A stretch of DNA of 64,000 nucleotides from Streptomyces sp. RPT161. Its GTDB lineage: Bacteria; Actinomycetota; Actinomycetes; Streptomycetales; Streptomycetaceae. Below the pieces are notes generated by a model. The model worked only from the letters and a program-made list of their open reading frames with translations. It did not search any database and was not told where the DNA came from. Below, one piece after another: positions 16,227-24,968 of this stretch (position 1 is the stretch's first letter; every line of letters begins with the position of its first letter). The translations under genes were made by a program, and so were the position numbers. The stretch lies in NCBI RefSeq assembly GCF_027533845.1, contig NZ_JAPZVN010000004.1:419329-483328 (forward strand), given 5' to 3'.

Positions 16227-18236
16227 GTGTCATCCCCCATAACCGAGCCCTCCACCGCGCGCTCGCGCACCGGAGGCCCGATCGTCGCGGTGCTCGCGTT
16301 CGCGGGCATCGTCGTCGCCGTGATGCAGACCCTTGTGGTGCCGCTCATCGCCGAGCTGCCGCGGTTGCTGCACACCACGACCTCCAACGCCTCCTGGGTG
16401 ATCACCGCCACCCTGCTCGCCGGAGCCGTCGCCACCCCTGTCATGGGCCGGCTCGGCGACATGTTCGGCAAGCGGCGGATCCTGTTCTGCAGCCTTGGGC
16501 TGCTCGTCGTCGGCTCGCTGGTCTGCGCGTTCACCTCGGACCTGCTGCCGATGGTGGTCGGCCGCGTCCTACAGGGCGGCGCGATGGGCGTGATCCCGCT
16601 CGGCATCAGCATCATGCGGGACGAGGTGCCCGCCGAGCGGATGGGCTCGGCCATGGCGCTGATGAGCTCCTCGCTGGGCGTCGGCAGCGCACTCGGCATG
16701 CCGGCCGCCGCCTTCGTGGCCGAACACGCCGACTGGCACGTGCTGTTCATGGGGTCGGCCGGGTTGGCCGCGGTCGCGCTGCTGCTCGCCGCACTGTTCG
16801 TACCGGAGTCGCCGGTCCGCACTCCCGGGCGCTTCGACGTCATCGGGGCGGTCGGGCTCTCCGCGGGCCTGGTCTGTCTGCTGCTGGGGATCTCCAAGGG
16901 CAGTGACTGGGGTTGGGGGAGCGGCACCACACTCGGACTGTTCGCCGCCGCGGTGGTGATCCTGCTCGCCTGGGGCGCCGTAGAACTGCGCGTGCCGCAG
17001 CCGCTGGTCGACCTGCGGACCACCGCGCGCCGCCAGGTGCTGCTGACCAACCTGGCCGCGATCGCCGTCGGTTTCGCGATGTACGCCATGTCGCTGGTGC
17101 TCCCGCAGTTGCTCCAGCTACCGAAGGCCACCGGGTACGGACTGGGGCAGTCCATGGTCGTCGCGGGGCTGTGCGTCGCCCCCGGCGGAGTGGTGATGAT
17201 CCTCCTCAGCCCGGTGTCCGCCAAGATCTCGGCGGCCCGCGGACCCAAGGTCTCCCTGATGCTGGGCAGCGTCGTCATCGCCATCGGCTACGCGTCGGCG
17301 CTCGGCCTGACGCACGCGGTATGGCAGACGCTGATCGTCTCCGCCATCATCGGCGGCGGCATCGCCCTGGCCTACGCGGCCATGCCCGCCCTGATCATGG
17401 GTGCGGTGCCGTCCTCGGAGACGGCCGCGGCCAACGGACTCAACACCCTGATGCGGTCCATCGGCACCTCGACCGCCAGCGCCGTCCTCGGAGTTGTGCT
17501 CTCCCACATGACCCAGCCGCTGGGCGGTGTGCCGCTGCCGTCCATGAACGGCTTCCGCACCTCGTTCGTCATCGCGTGCGCGGCGTGTGCGTTGGCGCTG
17601 CTGATCGCCGCGTTCCTGCCGGGGCGGGGCACGCGTTCACGCACCCCGTCAACTCCGGTCGGCGAGACGGCCGTTGGTGAGCCGGGCGCGGAGCCCGCCG
17701 CCCCGGCCGGGGCCGGTTTCCACGGCCTGGTACGCGACGCCGACGGCGAACCGCTGGGCGGTGCCGCCCTCACCCTTGTCTCGCCCGACGGACGGCAGGT
17801 GGGCCGCGCGGTCTCCCGAGCCGACGGCCGCTACGGGCTGGACGCCCCAGCCGGTGGCCCGTACGTCCTGATCGCTGCCGCCGACGGCCACCAGCCGCAG
17901 GCCGACACGGTCATGGCGGCGGCCACCCCGGTCACCCACGGCATCAGGTTCCCCCGCGCCACGGAACCGGCGGGCCTGCGGGTGCGGGGCACCGTACGCG
18001 CCGCGGAGGGCGGCCGTCCGCTGCCGGATGCCCGGCTGACGCTGGTGGACGCCGCCGGGAACGTGGTGCGCACCACCATCACGGCCGCCGACGGCGCGTA
18101 CACCTTCACCGACCTGGCCCCGGGCGAGTACTCGCTCATCGCCAGCGGTTACCCGCCCGTGGCGTCGGCGCTGGCCGTCGAGGGCCGCGGTACGGACGGG
18201 TTCGACCTGGAGCTGGCTCACCCCGCGGCGCGGTAG
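16227..18236 (+). CDS. MFS drug exporter with two C-terminal carboxypeptidase-regulatory-like domains
   Basis: The 669-aa protein begins with a 14-TM DHA2-type major facilitator (residues about 15-470). It includes the motif A-like loop GRLGDMFGKRR and the export-associated motif C region GSALGMPAAAF. After about residue 495 come two predicted beta-sandwich repeats (about 498-575 and 585-665), each with the carboxypeptidase regulatory-like pattern: GLVRDADGEPLGGAALTLV...ADGRYGLDAPAGGPYVLIA, and GTVRAAEGGRPLPDARLTLV...ADGAYTFTDLAPGEYSL. With 14 TM helices the tail would be cytoplasmic; topology should be checked. The gene is divergent from the MarR regulator, which likely derepresses it in response to the exported compound. 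Confidence 0.88.
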   Translation: MSSPITEPSTARSRTGGPIVAVLAFAGIVVAVMQTLVVPLIAELPRLLHTTTSNASWVITATLLAGAVATPVMGRLGDMFGKRRILFCSLGLLVVGSLVCAFTSDLLPMVVGRVLQGGAMGVIPLGISIMRDEVPAERMGSAMALMSSSLGVGSALGMPAAAFVAEHADWHVLFMGSAGLAAVALLLAALFVPESPVRTPGRFDVIGAVGLSAGLVCLLLGISKGSDWGWGSGTTLGLFAAAVVILLAWGAVELRVPQPLVDLRTTARRQVLLTNLAAIAVGFAMYAMSLVLPQLLQLPKATGYGLGQSMVVAGLCVAPGGVVMILLSPVSAKISAARGPKVSLMLGSVVIAIGYASALGLTHAVWQTLIVSAIIGGGIALAYAAMPALIMGAVPSSETAAANGLNTLMRSIGTSTASAVLGVVLSHMTQPLGGVPLPSMNGFRTSFVIACAACALALLIAAFLPGRGTRSRTPSTPVGETAVGEPGAEPAAPAGAGFHGLVRDADGEPLGGAALTLVSPDGRQVGRAVSRADGRYGLDAPAGGPYVLIAAADGHQPQADTVMAAATPVTHGIRFPRATEPAGLRVRGTVRAAEGGRPLPDARLTLVDAAGNVVRTTITAADGAYTFTDLAPGEYSLIASGYPPVASALAVEGRGTDGFDLELAHPAAR

Positions 18237-18365
18237 GCGACGGTGTCCGGGATCACGGGACGGTTCGCCGTACAGGCGGAATGCCGCGCTCGCCCGGGCG
18301 GTTGCCCGCTACGACGAATTCATTGCCGTTTCACATACCGACTGGTACCTACAAGGAGAATCCCC

Positions 18366-19493
18366 GTGACCGTCACCGATTCCTCCGCCTCCCGCGCGGC
18401 CGAGATCCTTTCCCGGCCCGTCGCGCTGAACGGCCTGACCGTCCCGAACCGCATCGTGATGGCGCCGATGACGCGCATGTTCTCCCCGGGCGGCGTCCCC
18501 GGCGAGGACGTGCGGTCGTACTACGCCCGTCGCGCCGCCGCGGGTGTGGGCCTGATAGTCACCGAGGGGACCTACGTCGGCCACGAGTCGGCCGGGCAGA
18601 GCGACCGAGTGCCACGGTTCCACGGTGAGGAGCAGTTGGCGGGGTGGGCGAAGGTCGCCGAGGACGTACACGCGGCGGGCGGCACGATCGTGCCCCAGTT
18701 GTGGCACATCGGCATGGTGCGCAAGCAGGGCGAGCCGCCCTACTCCGACGCCCCCGCCGTCGGCCCCTCCGGCATCCGCGTCGACGGCACCGAGGGCACC
18801 GGCAAGGCGATGACCCAGCGCGACCTGGACGACGTCGTCGGCGCCTTCGCCGAGGCCGCCGCGGCCGCCGAGCGCATCGGCTTCGACGGCGTCGAACTGC
18901 ACGGCGCCCACGGCTACCTCCTCGACCAGTTCCTGTGGTCGAGGACGAACCGCCGTACCGACGCCTACGGCGGCGACCCCGTGGCCCGTACGAAGTTCGC
19001 GGCCGAGATCGTGGCCGCGGTCCGCGAGGCCGTCTCGCCGGACTTCCCGGTGATCTTCCGCTACTCGCAGTGGAAGCAGGAGGCCTACGAAGCCAGGCTC
19101 GCCGAGACCCCGGAAGAACTGGAGGCGATCCTGGCCCCGCTCACCGCGGCCGGAGTCGACGCCTTCCACGCCTCCACCCGCCGCTACTGGCTCCCGGAGT
19201 TCGAGGGTTCGGACCTGAACCTGGCGGGCTGGACCAAGAAGCTCACCGGTCGCCCCACCATCACCGTCGGCTCGGTCGGCCTCGACGGCGACTTCATCCG
19301 CGCGTTCGCTGGCGAGGGCGCCGCGGTCGGCAGCCTCGACAACCTCCTCGACCGCCTGGAGCGCGACGAGTTCGACCTGGTCGCCGTCGGCCGCGCACTG
19401 CTCCAGGACCCGCAGTGGGCGGCGAAGGTCCTGGGCGACCGGTTCGAGGAGCTCCAGCCGTACGACGCGGCGGCGCTCAAGTCGCTGAGCTAG
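18366..19493 (+). CDS. NADH:flavin oxidoreductase (Old Yellow Enzyme family)
   Basis: From the GTG at 18366 (AAGGAG 9 bp upstream) the product is 375 aa, a single FMN-binding TIM barrel. Motifs include RIVMAPMTRMF near the N-terminus, QLWHIG, GFDGVELHGAHGYLLDQFL with conserved histidine, RTNRRTDAYGG, and the C-terminal phosphate-binding VAVGRALLQDPQWAAKV. OYE enzymes reduce activated C=C bonds using NAD(P)H. It follows the MFS gene by 130 bp and may or may not be on the same transcript. A strong terminator follows. Confidence 0.9.
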   Translation: MTVTDSSASRAAEILSRPVALNGLTVPNRIVMAPMTRMFSPGGVPGEDVRSYYARRAAAGVGLIVTEGTYVGHESAGQSDRVPRFHGEEQLAGWAKVAEDVHAAGGTIVPQLWHIGMVRKQGEPPYSDAPAVGPSGIRVDGTEGTGKAMTQRDLDDVVGAFAEAAAAAERIGFDGVELHGAHGYLLDQFLWSRTNRRTDAYGGDPVARTKFAAEIVAAVREAVSPDFPVIFRYSQWKQEAYEARLAETPEELEAILAPLTAAGVDAFHASTRRYWLPEFEGSDLNLAGWTKKLTGRPTITVGSVGLDGDFIRAFAGEGAAVGSLDNLLDRLERDEFDLVAVGRALLQDPQWAAKVLGDRFEELQPYDAAALKSLS

Positions 19494-19570
19494 GCGTACC
19501 GTTTCGAATCCGTGTGACGTCCGTCCACCGACCACGCCTCGGCGGCAGACACAGCGGCCCCGCACGACGG

Positions 19571-19596
19571 AGGGCACCGGTTCTCACCGGTGCCCT
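19571..19596 (+). terminator. Terminator hairpin after OYE gene
   Basis: An 11-bp perfect stem (agggcaccggt/accggtgccct) with a 4-nt loop lies 78 bp after the OYE stop and before the convergent DUF5134-like gene. Confidence 0.75.
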
Positions 19597-19727
19597 CCCG
19601 CCGTTCCAGGGCCGCAGCTTGTGCGGGGCCGTACCGCCAGGGGCGAACAGCGCTTGTCCGGGCCGGTGTTGACCGCTGTCGCTGCTCCGAACGGCACCCG
19701 GTGGCAGGGGTGCGGGGGCGCGAAGCG

Positions 19728-20429
19728 TCACGCCATGACGAGGAGCATCACCGCCATCCCCAGCGCCATCGCACCGTGGCACCCCGCGTCCAAGGCGGCG
19801 CGCGGTACTTGGGCACCGTCCGGGACAGCGCCCGGTGCGGCGGCGGCCGACTCGGGCGCGCTAGCCGTGTCGAAGGCCCGGGAGAGCCACCACAAGGCCA
19901 TCACGACGAAGACGACGAGCAGGGCGACGGCGATCGGGCGTGCGACGCCGTGCAGGGACATGGGCATCGCGTTGCCGCCGGAGCCGGGCATGTCCATTCC
20001 CGGCATGTCCGCCATGGAGCCCGACGATCCCCCGGAGCCGTGGGAACGATGCGTCGCGCCCGGCATGACGGCCAGCATCCAGGCCATCGCGCCCATCATG
20101 ACGGCGTGCGGGACACCGTGGAGCCTCGGGTGTCCGTCCCCGTCGGATCCCCACACCCACCGCCCGTGCAGCAGAGCTGACGCCACGAACCAGGCGGATG
20201 CCAGGGAGAAGACGACCACCTGCGGGGTCGTCGGCAGCCGCATGCCCCACGGCCACACCATGGCGATCATGGCCAGGCCCATCAGTGCGTGCACGCTGTG
20301 CGTCACCCGTTCCGCGACGGTCGAACCGCCGTGGGCGCGGCCTGGGCGCAGCGTCCGTGCCGCGCTGTAAGCGGTCACGGCCGCGAACAGCAGGGTGAGT
20401 GTCCAGCGAAGGCCGTGCGCCGCGATCAC
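19728..20429 (-). CDS. DUF5134-like integral membrane protein
   Basis: The 233-aa protein has about six hydrophobic segments, beginning with LRWTLTLLFAAVTAYSAARTL. The central His/Met-rich section (PHAVMMGAMAWMLAVMPGATHRSHG, then SMADMPGMDMPGSGGNAMPMSLHG) and the C-terminal CHGAMALGMAVMLLVMA match DUF5134-type actinobacterial membrane proteins. The clustered Met and His are typical soft-metal ligands, so a copper-related role is possible but unproven. Its GTG start overlaps the stop of the PepSY gene by 4 nt (20426-20429), implying translational coupling. Confidence 0.75.
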   Translation of the reverse strand: MIAAHGLRWTLTLLFAAVTAYSAARTLRPGRAHGGSTVAERVTHSVHALMGLAMIAMVWPWGMRLPTTPQVVVFSLASAWFVASALLHGRWVWGSDGDGHPRLHGVPHAVMMGAMAWMLAVMPGATHRSHGSGGSSGSMADMPGMDMPGSGGNAMPMSLHGVARPIAVALLVVFVVMALWWLSRAFDTASAPESAAAAPGAVPDGAQVPRAALDAGCHGAMALGMAVMLLVMA

Positions 20430-21883
20430 CGCGCCACCCCGGCCGCCGCCGCGCGCCGCCGGACCACCGCGCCGACGGCGAGGTCGGTGGCGAGGAAGAC
20501 CAGCAGCGGGATACCCAGCAGCGGCAGGTAGTACCCGAGGACGGCGACGGCCAGGACGGCCGGAGCCAGTACGCGGCCCGGCAGCCGCCGCCAGGCGCCG
20601 CGGGCCGGTGCCCTGCCGAAGGCCGCACAGGTGGAACGGGTCGGCCTGCGCAGCCACCACATCCGGTACCCCCACAGGACCATGGCGATGAGAGTGGCGG
20701 CGAGCAGCGCCAGCGCGATCTGGTTGGGGAGGCCGAACAGCAGTCCCATGTGGGCGTCGATGCCCCAGCGGGTGAGCTTGGCCAGCAGGGGGTAGTCGGC
20801 GAACCGCAGCTTCGCGGTGACCTTGCCGGTCGCCGGGTCGACCGCGACCGAGTCCTGGCGTTCAGGCCAGTGGCGGGTGTTCTCCTTGACGACCCACGCC
20901 CTGCCGGGGGCAGCCGGCGGGGTGACGACCAGCACTCCGCTCAGCCCGGCCCGGTGCGCCGAGCGCACCACGGCGTCGATGCCGACGTCCGAGCCCCGGG
21001 TGTGCGCGGTGGCTTGGTGCGCGGGTAGCGCTGTTGGGACCGACGGCGTGCCGCCCTTCAACTGGGCGCGGATCTGGCCGACGTTGGCGCCCGCGTGGTC
21101 GGACCAGGTCAGGCCGGTCGCCGACAGCCCCAGCAGGCCGAGCGAGACCCACAGGCCCACCACCGCGTGCCAGGACAGCACCCGGCGGTGGCCCGGGCCG
21201 CGCAGCCGCGGTAGCAGCGTGCGGCGTATCCGGTCGCGTCGACGGCGTACCCCGAGCCACAGCGCCAGGCCGCCGAGGACCTCGACCCACAGCCAACTGG
21301 CCGCCAGCTCACTGTAGTTGCGGCCGAACGCACCGAGGTGGAGCGTTCGGTGCAGGGTGTCGAGCCAGGCGCGTAGCGGCAGCCACTGGCCGTCGGTGGT
21401 CAGGACGCCGAGCACCTTGCCGGTGTAGGGGTCGACGAAGGCCGTCCGGCTCCAGCCCTGCGGCACGCCCTTCGCGTCGAACAGGACGCGGGTGGTGTCC
21501 GTGGGCCCGGCGGCCGGGCTGACCGACTGGAGGGTGCCGTCGGGCACTGCCGCCCTGCCCGCGGCGACCTGCGCGGCCAACGGCACGGCGTGCGAAGCGC
21601 TCTGCGCGGTCACGTGCAACTCGTGCCGGTAGACGAACTGTTCGAGCTGCGGCGAGGTGGTGTAGAGCAGGCCGGTGGTCGCCGCTACCAGCAGGAACGG
21701 ACCTATGAGCACGCCGACATAGAAGTGGAGACGCATGAGCAGCGGCCGGGTGGCCGCCCACAGGCCCGGTGGTCGTGCCACAGTCCCGCCGGGTACCCGG
21801 CCTTCCGGGCGGGGGGCCGCTGCGGACGTGGCGGCCTCGTCCTCGCGCCGTGCCGTCTCCAGGGTGGTGTCACCCAGCGCCAT
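20426..21883 (-). CDS. PepSY-associated TM helix protein
   Basis: The 485-aa membrane protein starts at 21883 behind AGGAG. The first TM helix follows RLHFYVGVLIGPFLLVAATTGLLY, and the conserved PepSY_TM pattern continues with a long periplasmic region containing DPYTGKVLG, LRAWLDTLHRTLHLG and SWHAVVGLWVSLGLLGLSATGLTW. A second PepSY-like unit has VDPATGKVTAKLRFADYPLLAKLTRWGIDAHMG. Such proteins are often linked to iron or copper uptake, or to inhibiting extracytoplasmic peptidases, and resemble ferric reductase-like transmembrane proteins. It is coupled to the DUF5134-like gene downstream. Confidence 0.85.
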   Translation of the reverse strand: MALGDTTLETARREDEAATSAAAPRPEGRVPGGTVARPPGLWAATRPLLMRLHFYVGVLIGPFLLVAATTGLLYTTSPQLEQFVYRHELHVTAQSASHAVPLAAQVAAGRAAVPDGTLQSVSPAAGPTDTTRVLFDAKGVPQGWSRTAFVDPYTGKVLGVLTTDGQWLPLRAWLDTLHRTLHLGAFGRNYSELAASWLWVEVLGGLALWLGVRRRRDRIRRTLLPRLRGPGHRRVLSWHAVVGLWVSLGLLGLSATGLTWSDHAGANVGQIRAQLKGGTPSVPTALPAHQATAHTRGSDVGIDAVVRSAHRAGLSGVLVVTPPAAPGRAWVVKENTRHWPERQDSVAVDPATGKVTAKLRFADYPLLAKLTRWGIDAHMGLLFGLPNQIALALLAATLIAMVLWGYRMWWLRRPTRSTCAAFGRAPARGAWRRLPGRVLAPAVLAVAVLGYYLPLLGIPLLVFLATDLAVGAVVRRRAAAAGVAR

Positions 21884-22343
21884 GTCGTTCTCCTGCCGTA
21901 CGAGCGCGTGGGCGGCGAATCCGTGCCCGCGCCCCTCATTCGTCGGGGCGCCGACGGCTTGGGTTCCCCGAGGAGTTCGTGACGCCCGCCACGATGTGAA
22001 GCGGAACGGCGGATCGCCGCGCCGGTGCGGTCGGGACGTGCGGCGGGAAACGACGTCCGCCGGGAACCGGACGCGTCCGCGGCCCGGCACAACGGCGGTT
22101 GGACCGTAGCCACGGCGCTCGGGAATCGGATGCCCCCTGCTGGCCGCCCGGCCCGTGCTCCGCGCGTCGGTCGGGCAGCCAGCGGATCGCGCGATGGGCA
22201 GGGAAGCTCGCTCCACGCCATCGGACGCGTCGGCATGGGTGGTTGGGACGGTTCGGCACCCGGCCAGGGGGGGCCTCGCGAATCATGTCCACGTCCCGCG
22301 GATCGGCAGGCGGAACAGCGCTTCGTCCAGGCTCGCGGCGGTG
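21884..22343. other. Non-coding gap (460 bp)
   Basis: No supported gene was found between the Cys-rich gene's terminator and the PepSY gene. It should contain the PepSY/DUF5134 promoter. Frames that stay open here look like chance GC-rich frames. Confidence 0.4.
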
Positions 22344-22367
22344 GCCCTGCCGCCGGAGCGGCAGGGC
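22344..22367 (-). terminator. Terminator hairpin after Cys-rich gene
   Basis: A 10-bp perfect stem (gccctgccgc/gcggcagggc) with loop cgga lies 27 bp past the stop of the 71-aa gene. Confidence 0.7.
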
Positions 22368-22393
22368 GCCCGTGACCGCGGCCCGGTACCGCC

Positions 22394-22609
22394 TCAGGCC
22401 GTGATGACGCCGTCCAGCCTTCCGGCCTTGGCGTCCTCGATAAGGGAGGAGAACTGGTCGGCGCTCATCTGGACGCGCTGGCCGAAGTCGTCGGTGAGTA
22501 CGACCCGGCGGTCGGCCGTGGCCGAGGGGTCGACGAAAAGCTGGGGGCAGCCGCAGTTGCACTTGCCGCAGAACGTCGCGACCTGCTCCAGACCTTCTGT
22601 GCCCGACAT
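22394..22609 (-). CDS. Small Cys-rich protein (C-x2-C-x-C-x-C)
   Basis: The 71-aa protein starts at 22609 behind GGGAGG. Its most striking feature is four cysteines in eight residues at positions 14-21 (CGKCNCGC), followed by PQLFVDPSA, then a conserved-looking RRVVLTDDFGQRVQMS and a helical acidic end. It has no signal peptide, so it should be cytoplasmic. The cluster could bind Cu(I), Zn or an Fe-S centre, or be the modified core of a peptide. I know no function. It sits downstream of the ECF sigma gene on the same strand and has its own terminator, hinting that it belongs to that sigma factor's regulon. Confidence 0.7.
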   Translation of the reverse strand: MSGTEGLEQVATFCGKCNCGCPQLFVDPSATADRRVVLTDDFGQRVQMSADQFSSLIEDAKAGRLDGVITA

Positions 22610-22879
22610 CTCAACCTCCCGATGGGTATTCGGCCTTGGGCTATGCCGACTGTCCTGGTCATACCCGGCGGGTCGGTCGAGAAGCAAGGTCGCGGGATGC
22701 GGGAGCACACCGGCGTTGCGCTGTGCTTCCGGTGCTCCTCCCGATGCTTCGACAGTGCCGCGCCTGCCGGGAACCAGCGGGCCCTGTAACCCGACTACTT
22801 GGGGAGGGCCCCCTCCCGTGCGGTCGCCCGCCCGGGGTGGGCCGACACAGGAGCGACGGCCCACCCTCGGAACTGCGGG

Positions 22880-23551
22880 TCAGACGGCGGCCTTGAGGGT
22901 TGCGGTCCCACGCCAGCCGTTCTCCCGTTCGGATGCCTCGATCGCGTCGATCAGGGACGTCCGGGCCCGCGCGACGCGGGAGCGAACGGTGCCGACGGGA
23001 CAACCGGTCGCCGCGGCGGCTTCCGCGTACGGCAGGCCGAGTAGGCCCGTGAGGACGAACGCCTCCCGGCGCTCGTCGGGCAGCTCGTCGAGTAGTTCGG
23101 CCAGCGCTATGCCTTCCTCGAACCCGGGAAGTCCGCGCGGTTGGGCCAGCTCGGCGGCCAGTTGCCAGTCGGCCGTGTCCGAGAGGCGGGGCCTTGCCGC
23201 GGCGAAACGGAAGCGGTCTATGACCGTGCGTCGGGCGATCGACAGCAACCAGGTGCGGGCCGAGGAGCGGCCTTCGAAACGGGGCAGGCTGCGCAGCACC
23301 CGAAGGTACGTCTCCTGTGTCAGGTCGTCGGCGGCCTGCGGATCGGCGCTCAGGTGCGCGACGTAACGCAGTACGTCCTGGCGGGTGGCGCGGACGAAGC
23401 GTTCGACGGCGTCGGGGTCGCCGTCCCGGGCGGCAAGCGCCAGCGCCGTCGTTGACTCGTCGTCACGCGCCGGAGCCGTTCGTTTCGATGCGGGCGTGCC
23501 CGTTGGGAGTGATCGCCGATCGGGTAGGACGGGCGTCAGGGCAGGGGTCAT
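22880..23551 (-). CDS. ECF-type RNA polymerase sigma factor
   Basis: The 223-aa protein has sigma region 2 at about residues 40-105 (YVAHLSADPQAADDLTQETYLRVLRSLPRFEGRSS, RTWLLSIARRTVIDRFR in sequence) and region 4 at about 150-205 (LPDERREAFVLTGLLGLPYAEAAAATGCPVGTVRSRVARAR). The N-terminal 35 residues are poorly ordered and the start at 23551 is the best available. No anti-sigma gene with a zinc-finger domain is adjacent. The nearest partners are membrane proteins rich in Met/His and a Cys-rich protein, so its signal might be a metal, possibly through a membrane protein such as the Met-rich one upstream. Confidence 0.88.
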   Translation of the reverse strand: MTPALTPVLPDRRSLPTGTPASKRTAPARDDESTTALALAARDGDPDAVERFVRATRQDVLRYVAHLSADPQAADDLTQETYLRVLRSLPRFEGRSSARTWLLSIARRTVIDRFRFAAARPRLSDTADWQLAAELAQPRGLPGFEEGIALAELLDELPDERREAFVLTGLLGLPYAEAAAATGCPVGTVRSRVARARTSLIDAIEASERENGWRGTATLKAAV

Positions 23552-23744
23552 CACCTGGGGTCCTTCGCTGAATCCGGGCAGCACTCGGGCAGCCCGGTGA
23601 CATGGTGGGACGGCCGCGGTGGGCGTACACGTACCTACGGAGTACGCCTCGCGGCGGTCGCGGGGATTGACGCGGGCGCACGACAGCGTCGGCGCGCCCG
23701 TGCGGGGGCGCCGCTGCACGGCATGGCGTCAGTGGCTTCGGCTG

Positions 23745-24548
23745 TCAGGCGACAGCGATCCCGCGAGGTGGACCCCGGGTGGTGATGGCGTGGACGAGAA
23801 GCAGTGACCGCAGGCGTGGGGCCGGTTGACGGCGGTCGGTACGGATTCGCGGCCGGTGTGGCGGCTCGGCGATCCGGAGAAGCAGCAGGAGCGGTGTGAA
23901 CAGCCGGGCGGCCAGGGCGCGGCCGATCCGGAAGGCGGCGCGTTCGCCGTGTGCGAGCCACAGGCCGCACAGCAGCGCGGCCAGCAGGTGGGCCGCCAGC
24001 ATTCCGTAGGCGCTGCCGTAACCGGCCATGTGTGGCATGCCCATTGAGGTCATATGGCTCATCGAGCCCATTCCCTGCATCGAGCCCATCGAGCCCATCG
24101 AGCCCATCGAGCCCATGGAACTCATGGAGTCCACGCCGGGTGGAGGACCGCCCAACTGGTCGCCGAGTCCGGCGGCCCGGACGATACGTTCGGCATCGGC
24201 GGATGACAGCTTGGTCGCCGGGTCCATGCCGCACAGCAGCACTCTCGCCCACTGCTGGGCCAGGGACTCGCCGCCGCGCGAGGTCCCCCCAGCCGCGACC
24301 TGGCTCACCGCGAAGAGGGAGTGCAGGCCCAACTGGGTCGCCACCGTGACCGCCGTGACGAAGGCGGGGCCGCGCTCCCGGCCCGCGAAGCACCAGCCCA
24401 CCGCCCCCGCGGCAGTGAACGCGCCGGTCAGGGCCCACCACGGGACGCCGACGCCGGACATCATCACGTGACCGAGGGCGGCGAGCAGCACACAGACGGC
24501 TGCGAACATCGCAGCCCGTGCCGCCCGAGAGTCCAGCCCCGCATCCAT
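23745..24548 (-). CDS. Met-rich membrane protein with SMG repeats
   Basis: The 267-aa protein has five or six hydrophobic segments (AAMFAAVCVLLAALGHVMM, LTGAFTAAGAVGWCFAG, then MLAAHLLAALLCGLWLAHG and LFTPLLLLLRIA). In the middle, residues about 141-177 read SMSSMGSMGSMGSMGSMQGMGSMSHMTSMGMPHM, written here as its repeat: an S-M-G unit with interspersed His. The first part also has GHVMM. Met ladders of this kind bind Cu(I)/Ag(I) in known periplasmic copper proteins. It lies 193 bp upstream of the ECF sigma gene on the same strand. Function is unknown; a copper sensor or chaperone is inference. Confidence 0.72.
   Translation of the reverse strand: MDAGLDSRAARAAMFAAVCVLLAALGHVMMSGVGVPWWALTGAFTAAGAVGWCFAGRERGPAFVTAVTVATQLGLHSLFAVSQVAAGGTSRGGESLAQQWARVLLCGMDPATKLSSADAERIVRAAGLGDQLGGPPPGVDSMSSMGSMGSMGSMGSMQGMGSMSHMTSMGMPHMAGYGSAYGMLAAHLLAALLCGLWLAHGERAAFRIGRALAARLFTPLLLLLRIAEPPHRPRIRTDRRQPAPRLRSLLLVHAITTRGPPRGIAVA
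24060..24120. repeat. 9-bp tandem repeat encoding Ser-Met-Gly
   Basis: The unit atcgagccc repeats in tandem at about 24079-24114, with imperfect copies on both sides. Because the unit is 9 bp it stays in frame and encodes the SMG ladder of the Met-rich membrane protein, so copy number can change by slippage without breaking the gene. Confidence 0.75.
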
Positions 24549-24652
24549 GACGGCCTCATCGTTGCATCAGTGTCTCGCGCCTCGACACCGGGGCGACGCG
24601 AGAACGGCAGGAACTCGTCGCCTGCGGCGTTCGAGTTGCGGTGCGACGCTGA

Positions 24653-24800
24653 GTCCAGGGAGCACCAGCGCAACCTCGCCGACATCGACATCGACGTACG
24701 CCGCCAGCAGGCGAAGCCACAGAAGTACGGTGAGGGCGCGACCCTCCATCCCCTCCTGCCACGTCCACGCGATGCGGAAGCACCGGCAAGGCGGGAGATG
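24653..24800 (+). pseudogene. Fossil of a tyrosine integrase 3' end
   Basis: The stretch is clearly homologous to the 3' end of the intact integrase gene at about 53590-53746, in the same orientation. Translation gives EHQRNLADIDIDVRRQQAK, then GEGATLHPLLPRPRDAE, against EHQRKLAADIDADVRRQQAK and GEGATVHPLLPRQRDAE in the integrase. Nothing of the catalytic domain is left upstream. It marks a former integrated element whose cargo side is now represented by the malic enzyme and fumarase genes to its right. Confidence 0.85.
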
Positions 24801-24968
24801 CGATCGCGGGAGATGCGGTCTGCCGCCGGTGGCCTGTTGACGGTCGTCTCGGGCCTGATGTCGCAGGTCGGCGGACCAGCGTCCCCCGAGTGGCCTACGT
24901 CACCCTTCTGGCCGACAATGGAGGCGGGCCGGCAAACGCATGATGTCGAGAGCGACGGAGAAGTCGTC

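Noticed and set aside
24060..24120. Short-repeat array as a CRISPR
   Set aside because: The units are 9 bp in direct tandem without spacers and encode the SMG ladder of a membrane protein.
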